This document shows, in pieces, positions 24,937 through 38,699 of a stretch of 64,000 nt of DNA. How positions within the stretch are numbered: the first letter of the stretch is position 1; every line of letters begins with the position of its first letter. Position numbers and translations under genes: made by a program. Below the pieces are notes generated by a model that was given only the letters and a program-made list of their open reading frames with translations, did no database searches and was not told the origin of the DNA. The DNA is from Nymphaea colorata (Eukaryota; Streptophyta; Magnoliopsida; Nymphaeales; Nymphaeaceae): NCBI RefSeq assembly GCF_008831285.2, contig NC_045139.1, forward strand, positions 16,226,354 to 16,290,353, in the 5' to 3' direction.

Positions 24937-26277
24937 TCACTTAACAAGCCCAAGGTTGAGGATGCCCCAGGAGGCCTTGGGCCAAGACCTTTCCTTTGCC
25001 TTCATCACCAACACCCTGGCCCATGAGATCCACCCTTCCCACGACATCCTCTTGTCCCAGCTGCTTCCCCATTCCAACATGAGCCTCAACCCTACTTCAG
25101 CCTCCCTTTCTCCTTCTTCATAACTCCCCATCGACAGATACGTCTGAGCCAGCACCACATGGGGCTCCCCTACAAATGGATTCTTCTCACAGCACTTGAC
25201 CAGGAGCTCCGCCGCCGTCTCATTTGCTTCTCCTACACCACTCACTGCCTCCCAGTACAGGTCCCTCGCCTCGATTTGCTCATGCTGGTCCAGAACCTTG
25301 GTGCAGTCATCGAAGACCGGGGGGATGACAAGCTCTATTTCCTCCATCCTCTCACTGAAATACCCGTTAACCAAGTCGCCGTTTTCGTTGCTGTTGTCGG
25401 TGCCACGATGATCACCATCGTTTCCAATCCTGCCATTAGCGCCATGATGGTCGCAACCACCATCTTTCCGATCTCTCTCCATTATGTAGAGGATCTCCTC
25501 CCTCGCGATGAGATTGTACAGTGCGCCCATCCGAGAGATGGAATTCATCCACAGACCCGGTTTGCCGTTTCCTGGCCAGAGCGCCGTGAACGAATTGCCG
25601 GTGAACTCCATTCGACCATTCGCGTTGTCGAAGAGTACGTCCTGGAACCCGAAAAGCTGATCGCTGAAGTCGGCCATCGTCATCAGCAGGAATATGGCGA
25701 CGAGCCGGCGGGGCACCACGACGTCTTCTCCCGTTCTGATGTGCTTCACCGTAATTCCCTCCGCCGGCAGGAGAGCCTGCAGCTTCCTCCTCCATTCCGG
25801 AAGGTGGTTATCGCTGGCCACTGGAGGGGGCTTGCTAGAGGCTTCGAGGGAGGCCTGCGAGTCTGCGAGATCTTGGACCAACTCGGCGTCGGTGTAGCGG
25901 AAAAGGAGGTCATCGTGGATAAGGGGTTGGCGAGGAACGATGCAGAAGAGGTGGACGAGATGCTCGGCAGGGCCTCCGATGATGCGGCGGACGTCGGGGC
26001 GGCCCACATCCGGGGGGAAGATGGCGAGGTTAACGTAGGAGTTGGAGTAGGCGGAGTGGAAGAGGCCGCAGCGGGAGACGTGGGGATGAGCCCCCCACAG
26101 GTGGAGGATGCGGTAGACGTCGAGCAGGTGATGGAGAAAGTCGCCGTGTTTGTGCCAGCACTCCCCGGCACCTGCCGACGCCAGCACCTCAACGAACGTC
26201 GGCAGCTCCTCGTCCACGCTGTGGAGCTCCCCTCGCAAGAAGGGCCGAGCCCGCGTCAATATGTCGCCGACAGCCAT
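24937..26277 (-). CDS. DUF6817 (HD-like) domain protein with C-terminal TPR-like segment
   Basis: Intronless gene of 446 residues. The ATG at 26277 is chosen because the family begins with MAVGDIL-type sequence followed by RARPFLRGEL; the frame is open further upstream but has no ATG there. The N-terminal half has GECWHKHG (residues about 38-45), HHLLDVYRIL, and CGLFHSAYSNSYVNLAIF (about 70-87); these histidines resemble an HD-type metal site, and the order matches plant DUF6817 proteins. FCIVPRQPLIHDDLLF and MADFSDQLFGFQD follow. A low-complexity linker rich in D, G, N and H lies around residues 285-315. The C-terminal part (NPFVGEPHVVLAQTYLSMG, then an E-rich helix pair) looks like a tetratricopeptide repeat. 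Biochemical role unknown. The coding DNA is much richer in G+C than its surroundings. Confidence 0.92.
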   Translation of the reverse strand: MAVGDILTRARPFLRGELHSVDEELPTFVEVLASAGAGECWHKHGDFLHHLLDVYRILHLWGAHPHVSRCGLFHSAYSNSYVNLAIFPPDVGRPDVRRIIGGPAEHLVHLFCIVPRQPLIHDDLLFRYTDAELVQDLADSQASLEASSKPPPVASDNHLPEWRRKLQALLPAEGITVKHIRTGEDVVVPRRLVAIFLLMTMADFSDQLFGFQDVLFDNANGRMEFTGNSFTALWPGNGKPGLWMNSISRMGALYNLIAREEILYIMERDRKDGGCDHHGANGRIGNDGDHRGTDNSNENGDLVNGYFSERMEEIELVIPPVFDDCTKVLDQHEQIEARDLYWEAVSGVGEANETAAELLVKCCEKNPFVGEPHVVLAQTYLSMGSYEEGEREAEVGLRLMLEWGSSWDKRMSWEGWISWARVLVMKAKERSWPKASWGILNLGLVK

Positions 26278-27393
26278 GCTTTCCTTCAACTCCCCCGCTG
26301 CTGCTTCGTTTTCCACGAGAGACAGAGACCCAGAATCGTGGCACCAGTATAACGCCTATAACTAGGTTCGAGGAGAGAAAGGGATAAGGATAAAGATTGA
26401 GTGCCATCGGACTATCCTCAAAACGCTAATTGCTGCATTTCACGAAAATCCCCTTCTTATCAGTCAAATCCCCCGTTTGTTTGCAGTTAAAATGGTTCTA
26501 TCGTTCTTTAACCGTAACAGACCCATTCCTTGCGTTATCTGTTCTGCAGATATTTGACAGAACCCGCCAAATCCGAGTAGAAGAAATGTTACAGTGTCAT
26601 CGTGGATTCAAAATGAATTCGCATTTAAATATTATTTGCAAGATCCAGTCTAAAAATCAACCAAGATACTTAGATGTTAGTTTCCATTAATCTTGTTTTC
26701 AAAATCTGGCAGCTTAGTTCATGTAAGAAAGGTATTCAGGCATCAACTACACACTGTAAATCTTTTTTTATCCGATTAGGCTATAATTAAAGCGTGCAAA
26801 GGCTATTTTAAGTAGGTGGTATTTTCTGCCCCTTATTTTATACTCTGCTCTTAGAACGCAAAACCAACCACAATATCTTTCTCATTCCTATTATTGTTGA
26901 ACACAATGCCCATTTCCGTCTTCCCCCACCCATGCGGAGTACGCTGACAACGGTTTCTGAGTGATTGTGAGTAATATTTACTTACAGGAAAGCACGAAAC
27001 GAGAGACTCTCGGCCGTTTGGTTAAAGGCTTCATGAAAGTAGTTACACAAATTTAATAAAGAAATACATGCTTGGTATTCAGCCTCTCCAAGAATGTCGA
27101 AACAGGCAAGTATAACAAAAAATACAAATCTTCTTTTGTGGCATCTGCATGAACGCCAAGCACCAAATAAAATAAAATTAGTAAACTGCAACCAGTTCTA
27201 GCACATTAGCGATATCTATTCGGTTGGTGTAATACGCATTCCGCAAGCTTCCACCATTTTTCTGTAGTCCATCCAAGCTTACAAGTGTTGCATGGATCAT
27301 ATGGAAGACAAAAAGAAGGATCGGGTGCAGCTTCAAGAGAGAGGGACGAGTGTTCCATGAAGAATTCCCATAATCGCGGTTGACGGAACATAA
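26278..27393 (-). promoter_or_regulatory. Upstream region of the DUF6817 gene / downstream of CDT1
   Basis: 1.1 kb between two genes on the same strand. It must hold the CDT1 3' UTR and the DUF6817 promoter. A short upstream ATG (about 26407) opens a different frame that overlaps the main start. No clear TATA box found. Confidence 0.4.
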
Positions 27394-31043
<3,650 letters not shown>

Positions 31044-32079
31044 ATGTTGCTGCTGGTGTTAATCTAGAATTTAAGCAAATAAAAATATCAACCTTTGACT
31101 CAAAACCATTTTAGAACCAAAACCCAAAAGGCGTACATACTAGTTCGTGAGAATCAGCAAGAGACAACTAAGCGGAAATGTGGTTGTGCAGGTCCAGTGA
31201 TGCAAATATCACACATTGAGAGTTCAGACAGATGTGCATACCACACACCCGCTTGCCCATGTACGAGCATTCAAATGATTGCCTGTCCATACAGCAAGCA
31301 TAAATAACCCAACAACCGGGGCGATGAAAATGTGGCGATACCGTGGGAACGGACATAGGCACAGGACAAAATGTGGAACAACTTGGATATGAAGATGGCA
31401 ACATCACAGCCTTTCATATCATCCGGATGACTGGGTACTCCTCATTTACTGGAATACACAAAGAGCTGCCCATTCACAGCGAAGAACATACATAACCCAA
31501 TAGACAAAGAGTCAACTATTGTTTAATCAACAGGCAGATGGAGCAAAACCAGTAAAATCGCTGAAGCAGCACCAAATTCTGGGAAGATGATGGTGATGCA
31601 ACGCGTCGACACCATAAAATGTAATCTGTTTATATCAAATTTTAAGTACCAGCAACTGAGTCAGATGTGTTTATTTGCTGAGTGATCATCATATGATGAT
31701 AATTGTATGCTCGCACCACCACCCAAAAGGAAATCCCAAAACAAATTGACGAATTTTTTATCGAATAAAAATAGGAGAGATGTACAAAATCTTCCGAAGA
31801 ACAAACGGAATAGTGCAACATACACACCATTAAAGATCTAAATCACCCATTAGTGTTTCAAACTGACACAAGTTGCCCTCGGAGGAGCCTGCCAGATACT
31901 GATTTCCCTCATATGGCCTGCAGGAACGACCTAGATCATTTGAACCAACATTTCATTTCTAACCCAAAAACTAGTTTCGCAATGATTACTGTCCTCGGCA
32001 TCATCGCAACAAGACTTCAAGATTCTCAAGAGAACAGTGATGAATGAATACTAAAGAAAGAGTGAACAGGGACCAAAAC

Positions 32080-32250
32080 CTGGAGGTTCGCCTTATGAGA
32101 GAGAGGGGAAGCAAAGCTGGAAGTGTCTGTGGGAAGGAGAGCGTCTCTTCTTAGATGGCTTCCAGACGGCAGACAGAGAAGAGCGGTAAAGAGGGTGAAA
32201 GTGGAGAAGACGATTTGCCTTCTCTCGGTTGTCTCACTCCCACCGTTATG
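32080..32250 (-). other. CDT1: Non-coding 5' exon and promoter of CDT1
   Basis: On the minus strand a pyrimidine-rich leader-like stretch without ATG ends in CCTCCAG followed by GTTTTGG, a good donor (exon end 32080). The matching acceptor would be just upstream of the ATG (TTCTAG or CACCAG, about 31055-31075), giving a leader intron of about 1 kb. The transcription start (about 32250) is an estimate. Confidence 0.5.
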
Positions 32251-32259
32251 CCCCCATTT

Positions 32260-33280
32260 GATTGACGGGCCTGGGAGGGAAAATAGCCTTTCAAACTTGT
32301 TTAATAGCGGATCGGGTCAACGTAGTCCCAAGCCTGGATCTTATCTTGCCCACTTTCTCCGCTTAAAACTATCTTACAATTTCGGAAGAACATACCCTCA
32401 TTTTCTTCAACAGAAATTTACAAAAACATATTCAAGTACAAATACATATTGAAGCCCTCATGAAATAATAAAAATATGGTTAAGTTTTGATTTCTTCTAT
32501 TTAATCGCTTACACACTTTAAATATAAAATAATCAGTACCGTTTTAATAAAAGGAAGCCTGAAGAAACTGGAAATTTCTGAAAATTCATATAAAATAAGT
32601 GGATTCTTTGATAAGAGTTTGTCCTTTTCGATGATGTAAAATTTGAAATTGAAGTCGTTGTGATATTTTCTCTTTTAAGCCATAATTCCTTCATCAGAGG
32701 ACCGTTGAGGAAGAATTAACTCAAGAAAAATTCTGCTTCTTCAACGTGCCACAAAGAGCTTGCTCTGGCACCAATTGTCATTGCTTAGTAGCTGAGCTTG
32801 CTAGCTAGTTGTAAATGTGTAGCGCTAGAGTTTTAGTTTGTTAAGAACCATCACAGAAGTTGGTAGAAGTTTGGCAACAACAACAACACGTTGTTACTGT
32901 CCCCATGAATCCATCTCAAAAAATGGGTTTCGTTGAATGGTAACAGTGTGTACTGTTGTCAAACGATCCCGAAGAGTGTTAATTTGATGACTTGGGGACA
33001 CTGCTACTTTTCTGTTGCAAGAACTTGCTCGGGAGTTTTAATCTGCTGGGCATCGCATCGCAGGAGAAAGCAGTATGTTGAGAATGCTGCTGAACTCGAT
33101 GGGATGAATATGAAAAGGTGAAAGAGGAATTTGAAAATGTCAATACAACAATAACTTGTTCCTTTTTTTCTTTTGTTGCTCCTGCGATTTTCTTTTCTGA
33201 ACGTCTTTGGCCATGTTTTGATGGCGCCCATGAATGGCATTGTGGCAGTTTGGCCTTATAAGCACCGTTTAATATTTGGG
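32260..33280. other. Intergenic, no gene seen
   Basis: Upstream of CDT1; short open frames only. Confidence 0.55.
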
Positions 33281-33284
33281 TGAC

Positions 33285-33610
33285 AGGTAGAGATGCCAAT
33301 GGATTGGATTTAGAAGGGAGATGAGATAAATTTGCCTTAGAAAAATCGGATATGAAAAAAAAAACATCCAATTAAGAAATCATGTTCAAATTCAAATTTA
33401 AAAGATGGCATCTGACCAATTCAGATTTAAATTCATTTTCAGTTTAAATAAATATCTTATATTCAATGTCTATAGTTTCACACATTTTGAAAGTTTTGGT
33501 TCGTAACATACATCCACAATGCGGTTCGGATTCAGTTGTGTATTTGAAAATCAGATTTGGATTAGATTTGGGTTGTAAATTTAAATATTGGATTCAGATG
33601 TATTGTGAGA
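33285..33610 (+). repeat. Dispersed repeat family C, copy
   Basis: Starts GTAGAGATGCCAATGGATTG, very like the inverted ends of the complete copy at 46443-46880, and continues with GATTCAGATTT / CAAATTCAAATT-type text. The other end is not clear, so this is probably a truncated copy. Confidence 0.5.
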
Positions 33611-33619
33611 GGATCAGTT

Positions 33620-34560
33620 GAAAGGATGTGTTGATATTACATTGGTCTGAGAATTTTTATCTGCTGTTCTTGTTCCAAGCTGTGCGGGATATGGAGGTTT
33701 AGTTGTTCTTTGCTACCCCCAATTTTGTGGGGTCATAGATTGGACAATAAGAAGGGAAATGAAGGGGATTTGGAACTCTTCCTCTGATTCGCTTCTCTCC
33801 CACAAAGGGATGTTAAAGATTCACTCTGCCGTGAAGCAATGAGGTGGCGTGGTAAGAATAGAAACCGAATCGAGGACCGTTTCCAAGATTATATCGAAAT
33901 CTGATGGATGGGATTTATGGGAGTCTGAAAAATCCGTAAAAAGACAGATCCTCTTCGTTATGGGATTTATGGCGTTTACTTTTATTGCCTTGCATTTTCT
34001 GGCCTGAGTTTATTTTAGCAAAGGACGTGGTTGATATATCCACTTTCAACTTCACTGCGATCACGAATCATCGGCTGCCTGACCTCTTTTAAGTTTTACC
34101 TCACTGCAATCGGTTCATCTGACTGAAACTTGTTTGATCAGGAATCGTCTTCTACATTCTGATTCTCGTCTTAGACTTTGTCCTTTCTGCCTTTTCTTTA
34201 TTTTAAAAACTATTGTTGTAAACATTTAGGAAACAATGTTTCCAATTCAAGGTTTTCTTGCTCAGTCAATAAGCTCTTACACCGTGAAACAACGAAAATA
34301 AGATAGAATTAGCAGTGATAATTCAGAAAAGGAAAAGGGTAGTACATGGGGATCGAAACAACTCTGGGCCACAAGAATAAACTAGGAAAAAGGAAATAAA
34401 AAATCAAGGATAAAAAGAGGAACTGAATAAATGTCAGTCGGTTATCAGTCGATCAGTTAATCGGCCTCGAACTTGTTTACTTTTTTATGATATGATGTTC
34501 GGTTGAGGAAGGTAACCAGCAAGGATGCGGAGGATGGATTCCATTGTGGCAGCTTGTCTG
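33620..34560. other. Intergenic downstream of the LRR gene
   Basis: The right part should be the 3' UTR of the LRR gene. No other gene seen. Confidence 0.5.
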
Positions 34561-34569
34561 CGCTATGAC

Positions 34570-36369
34570 TCACCTCTGGAGCTCTGTTCTGCTGCAGGAT
34601 GGAAGCGGAGCTCCACATAAGCATTGGTTGTGCGCATATGCTGCTGCAGGGAAGACGTTGAAAGGCCTCTTCTGTGGTATTTGCCCACAAAGATAATTGC
34701 TTCTGAAGTTTGCATGCCTTAGGCTGCCAAGGGTCTTAGGGATGTTCCCTCCAAGTCTGTTGGTGGAGACATCAAGCCATTCTAGAGACTGCAATTGGCC
34801 CAAGTTTGCAGGGATGTTACCCTGAATGTTGTTTCTTGAGATATCCAGCCTCCGAAGATTGACCAAGTTTGACATTGAGTTGGGGATTGTGCCTGCAATT
34901 CTGTTGCTACACAAATCCAGTGATCTTAGATTTGAACCCTGCCTAAACTCAGGAAGTGTCCCTTCAATCCTATTCCAAGACAAGTTCACAATCTCCAGAA
35001 ATTTGCCGATGTTGTTTGTGATAAATGCAGAAATGGATCCATAAAGCCTGTTCGAATGCATGTCGATGAGAGACAGCCCACTTGGAAGGATAATTCCTGA
35101 TACATCTGATTCTAGCATATTGTTTGACAACTTTGCTGTGTCTAAACTTGTCATTGAGACGAAGAAGTTGCCAATTTGACCCGTCAGGGAGTTATCAGAT
35201 AGATCTATAGAATTCAGGCTGGAAGCATTCGAAAAATGTGGGAGTGGCCCTTCGATTCTGCACCCTGCAAGGTGGACATCTCTCAATTCTCTGTTCGCAA
35301 TCCAAGCTGGGACACTACCCAAATGGAGATTGTTGTATGAAAGATCGATGCGCAACAGGGAAGGCATGCCTTGAGCAAGAGAAGCAGGCAACGGGTCAGA
35401 AAACCCGTTTCTTGAGAGGTTAAGATGCCATAGGTTTGGTAGTCTGCTCAGTGAATCTGGAATGGTGCCTGTAAGGAGATTTTGGCTGACAGAAAGAGTG
35501 CAAAGAGATCTCAAATTACCAATCTGGCGTGGGAGCTCACCAGTAAGGTGGTTGTTGTTTAAAATTAAGCTGTGAATATACGGCAAGTTGCTAATTGAAT
35601 TTGGTAAACTCCCACTGAATTCATTGTCAGATAGGTCAATATATTTGAGATTCTTCAGTTCCCCAAAAAAATCAGGAATGTGCCCAGACAAACTATTGGA
35701 GCAGAGGTCAAGGGACTCCAGGCGACGAAGTTTTCCCAATGTGGACGGAATTCCTCCTGTTAAGACATTCTTCCCCAGATTTATCTGCACCAGATTCTTT
35801 AGGCTCCCCAGTTCTGGAGGAACAACTCCCCCCAACCTGTTACCACTGAGAGAGAGGGCCTCGAGCAAGGTCAACTTACCCAAGCTTGAAGGAATACTTC
35901 CTCCCAGCATGTTGTCTTCCAAATACAGTTGTGTGAGAGATGATAACTTGGAAATGCTTTCAGGGATCGGGCCCATGATCTGCTTCCCTGAGATCAACAT
36001 GACCTGCAAGAATTCAAGGTTACCTAAAGAAGGGGAAAGGACGCCCTTCATGAAGCTGGTGCCATCTGAACCTGCTTGCAGTTGCAATACAATCACCCTT
36101 CCTGTTTTGGTATCACACTGGATTCCCTCCCATGCTCCACAGCAGTCTTCACCAACCCATGTGGACAGAAAGCCTGTTGTATCTCTCAAAATGCTGGATT
36201 TGAAGCTCAGAAGAGTAGCTCTGTCTGAAGCAGCGCAAGTGGGGTAGGCTGACTCTGTTTCTGCTGAAACCCCAGGTGAGTCGAGAAGAAAATGGAAGCT
36301 AACAGCTAAAATGAAGAGCAAATGGAGAATCCGTCCGTGTTCTCTCATTTTGGACTTCAAGAGATCCAT
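34570..36369 (-). CDS. Secreted leucine-rich-repeat protein (At5g23400-type), no kinase
   Basis: Intronless, 599 residues from the ATG at 36369. The N-terminus carries a hydrophobic signal segment (ILHLLFILAVSFHFLLDS). Next is an LRRNT_2 cap (CAASDRATLLSFKSSILRDT ... DCCGAWEGIQCD, about residues 45-85). About 19 plant-type LRRs of 24 residues follow, with repeated LxxLDLSxNxLxGxIP text. The C-terminal cap contains NYLCGQIPQKRPFNVFPAAA and ends LCGAPLPSCSRTELQR. No transmembrane helix or kinase follows, so the product is probably secreted to the cell wall/apoplast. It matches the Arabidopsis At5g23400-like LRR family end to end, including GTIPDSLSRLPNLWHLNLSR and the SVPAWI block. A second Met nine residues in (MREHGRIL) is an alternative start. 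Function of this subfamily is not established; ligand or receptor partners are unknown. Confidence 0.93.
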   Translation of the reverse strand: MDLLKSKMREHGRILHLLFILAVSFHFLLDSPGVSAETESAYPTCAASDRATLLSFKSSILRDTTGFLSTWVGEDCCGAWEGIQCDTKTGRVIVLQLQAGSDGTSFMKGVLSPSLGNLEFLQVMLISGKQIMGPIPESISKLSSLTQLYLEDNMLGGSIPSSLGKLTLLEALSLSGNRLGGVVPPELGSLKNLVQINLGKNVLTGGIPSTLGKLRRLESLDLCSNSLSGHIPDFFGELKNLKYIDLSDNEFSGSLPNSISNLPYIHSLILNNNHLTGELPRQIGNLRSLCTLSVSQNLLTGTIPDSLSRLPNLWHLNLSRNGFSDPLPASLAQGMPSLLRIDLSYNNLHLGSVPAWIANRELRDVHLAGCRIEGPLPHFSNASSLNSIDLSDNSLTGQIGNFFVSMTSLDTAKLSNNMLESDVSGIILPSGLSLIDMHSNRLYGSISAFITNNIGKFLEIVNLSWNRIEGTLPEFRQGSNLRSLDLCSNRIAGTIPNSMSNLVNLRRLDISRNNIQGNIPANLGQLQSLEWLDVSTNRLGGNIPKTLGSLRHANFRSNYLCGQIPQKRPFNVFPAAAYAHNQCLCGAPLPSCSRTELQR

Positions 36370-36526
36370 CAAGTTATGGTTGATCCTCTCTGTCTCACTC
36401 TCCTATTTGCTGGGATGATCTTCTTCCTCGGGTGCGGAGAAACGCATAGTGACCGGAAGGGCGTGAAGAGGAAAGAGGAGGGGAGTAAGGCAGGGAAAGC
36501 TGGACGCATGAACCTAGGCCTGCGTT

Positions 36527-36537
36527 GTTTTTATAGG
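36527..36537 (-). promoter_or_regulatory. TATA box of the LRR gene
   Basis: CCTATAAAAAC on the minus strand, about 160 bp upstream of the ATG, a normal distance for a 5' leader of about 130 nt. Confidence 0.6.
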
Positions 36538-36599
36538 GCCTGCCCTTTGCTCGCTTCGTTTGTTTAAAATTTTTTACTGTTGTTTCCTTTTAATTCCCT

Positions 36600-37825
36600 T
36601 CACATGGATGTTCGTGCATGTGCTTAGCATTGATGACGAGCATTCGGGACGTCTTCCTGTTGAATTACGAATTTGGTTCTTCAAAGTTCCTCGATGGAAC
36701 GGATTAAGGTACCAAGAAGAACCAGCTGGTAACATTATTTTATTTGGTCGGAAGAATGTAAGAGGTCCGGAGTTCAGATTTTTTTTTTTGTCCTCAGTGA
36801 GGCAACAACGGCTTGATTTTGGTGCAAAAAGAAGAATTTTCCTTTATCTGCAATTTAAGCAACGAGAGATCTTCCTCGAAGCATGTCACTATAGACGGTC
36901 CCAGAGATTTAGACCATTTTGCAGACACTTGACTACCATTATATTTCTTTTTCAGCTCTTTAGTACTATTGGTCCCCAAATTGTCAAAATGAGCCTGAAT
37001 CATTCCCAAATCAATCCGACTCAAATTCCCGATTTCATGCTTGTCTTATTTTGTTTTTTGCCTTTTAGTTTCAAGCATGCAAGTATAATAATAATGTTTT
37101 GCTGATTCAGAAACGATTCGGAACAGAATCTAATGAGTTGATCATCCTGTCTGTTCGATTCATTTCAGAATCAATGGTTACTTCCACTGCTTCTGCTGTA
37201 TCCTAGCGATTGGGAATGTACAAGCCAACTCAGATGCAGAATATTAAGTAAAGATTGCTAATTTCACTAAATCTGGCGCTTAGAGAAGTTGGGTTGTCTG
37301 CTTTTCTGCAATTCATGCAGGTACTTCCTCCATGCATGCGGTCTACAAGGTCTTCTACTACTGCAGAACTCAGGAATGATGAGATTCTACAGAGACCTTT
37401 ACTAGAGGTAACGTTGGGGAAAGCATGGGGCCGCTGTAGTCGGTGAAGAATGAAAGTGTCGAAAGTTATTCCTTCTTTTGGCTCTTGGCAGCGTGAATGG
37501 TGGCCATTGCACGCCAAAGCCGCGTTGTGATTGGCGGCCAAAGATGGCAAAGGCCAGTAGCGGTCCCTTATGCATCCCGATCTTGGCCTCGAGGGGCCCC
37601 AATCGGATATCTGTCATTTCTGTCTCAGGGCTATCGCTTCACAAGATAACAAAACCGGTGGAACTCTGTAGGATTTAGTTGTTTTGATATCTAAAAGGAA
37701 GATTTTGAAACGAAAATTTATTAAGAGCATGCCATGAAATGTTGTTTAACTTTCTACTTTCAAGAGTTGAAGTGCTCTGATGCATAGTTTCATTTTCATG
37801 GGTGCTACTTTTTCTTGAACTGTGA
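36600..37825. other. Intergenic, no gene seen
   Basis: Open frames of up to about 180 codons exist but lack any recognisable domain, and codon content looks random. Confidence 0.5.
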
Positions 37826-37830
37826 ATGGT

Positions 37831-37926
37831 GGTTGTGCGACACTCAAGTTAAAAGGTGTACCATAACCATCACGAGCTGGTTGTGCGACACTCAAGTTAA
37901 AAGATGTACCATAACCGCCACGAGCT
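37831..37926. repeat. 48 bp tandem duplication
   Basis: Two adjacent 48 bp units beginning GGTTGTGCGACACTCAAGTT differ at three positions (37831-37878 and 37879-37926). Confidence 0.95.
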
Positions 37927-38474
37927 GAACCATGTGCGACTGTGCTTCTTCTCAGCTCTATTTACTTACTCTTTTCTCTTGTTTTGGTGGACTTCTTTTG
38001 AATCAATAGCAATGTGTTGTAAACGTTTGGTGCAGCTCGAAGATGCTGGTGATGCCTTGTTGGCTTCTTACAGTAACGTAGTTTTCCTGAGCTGTTGTTG
38101 GGGACCATGTTTCTTCCTTCACGTATGAAATATATAAAAACAAGCTCTCTGCGGTGAACATCCCGGAAGAATGTAGATCTCAAAATCGTAATTGCCGCTT
38201 CGTGCAAGGGCCATAGTCCCCTTCTTTTTGGCCCTTTTGCCTAACTACAAGCAGCATTCCCACGGCACATGTCTCTTGTTTCCTCCATGTGGCTCAATCA
38301 TGTCGCCGCAGAAGAAACGCCATTGACGTTGGCAAGGAGCACATTTGCCCTGCACCTACTTTTCTAGAGTGCTCGTCTAAGGAAGGGATCCTTCTTTCCC
38401 TTTTTTTTTTTTTGACCTGAAAAGGGAAAGAACCAAGTCAGTTGGCACTGATTGTCCTTCATTTCTTAAGAAAT

Positions 38475-38685
38475 GAGACACTTTTTTTTTAATATTTATT
38501 TAGGGAAAGCCGGTAAGGTTTGGGTTGCTTCTAGGTAGATCTACAATACATGAATCATGATTCAACTTAATATCGTGCTTACAACCATTTATAGTCCAGA
38601 AAGGAAGTCATAGAATTTGAACCTCAACCCCTTTTTGAATATGAAGCTTGCTGCCCAGTTGTATTATGCCCTTTCATTAGTGGAT
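38475..38685 (-). mobile_element. SINE-like element, family E copy 2
   Basis: Minus-strand reading: head TAATACAACTGGGCAGCAAG, B-box GAGGTTCAAATTC about 45 bases later, a body of about 110 bases, and an A-rich tail (AATATTAAAAAAAA). Head and spacing match 16880-17085. Confidence 0.5.
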
Positions 38686-38699
38686 GTATGCTATGTCCA

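Noticed and set aside
25159-26352. 397-codon open frame on the plus strand opposite the DUF6817 gene
   Set aside because: It is the mirror of a GC-rich coding sequence, shows no family resemblance, and begins and ends with the real gene.
35588-36247. 219-codon plus-strand frame opposite the LRR gene
   Set aside because: It is the antisense reading of repeated LRR codons; its apparent internal repetition reflects the LRRs on the other strand.
36560-37105. 181-codon plus-strand frame upstream of the LRR gene
   Set aside because: Phe-rich and without domain similarity; it overlaps a poly(T) run and lacks promoter or splice support.
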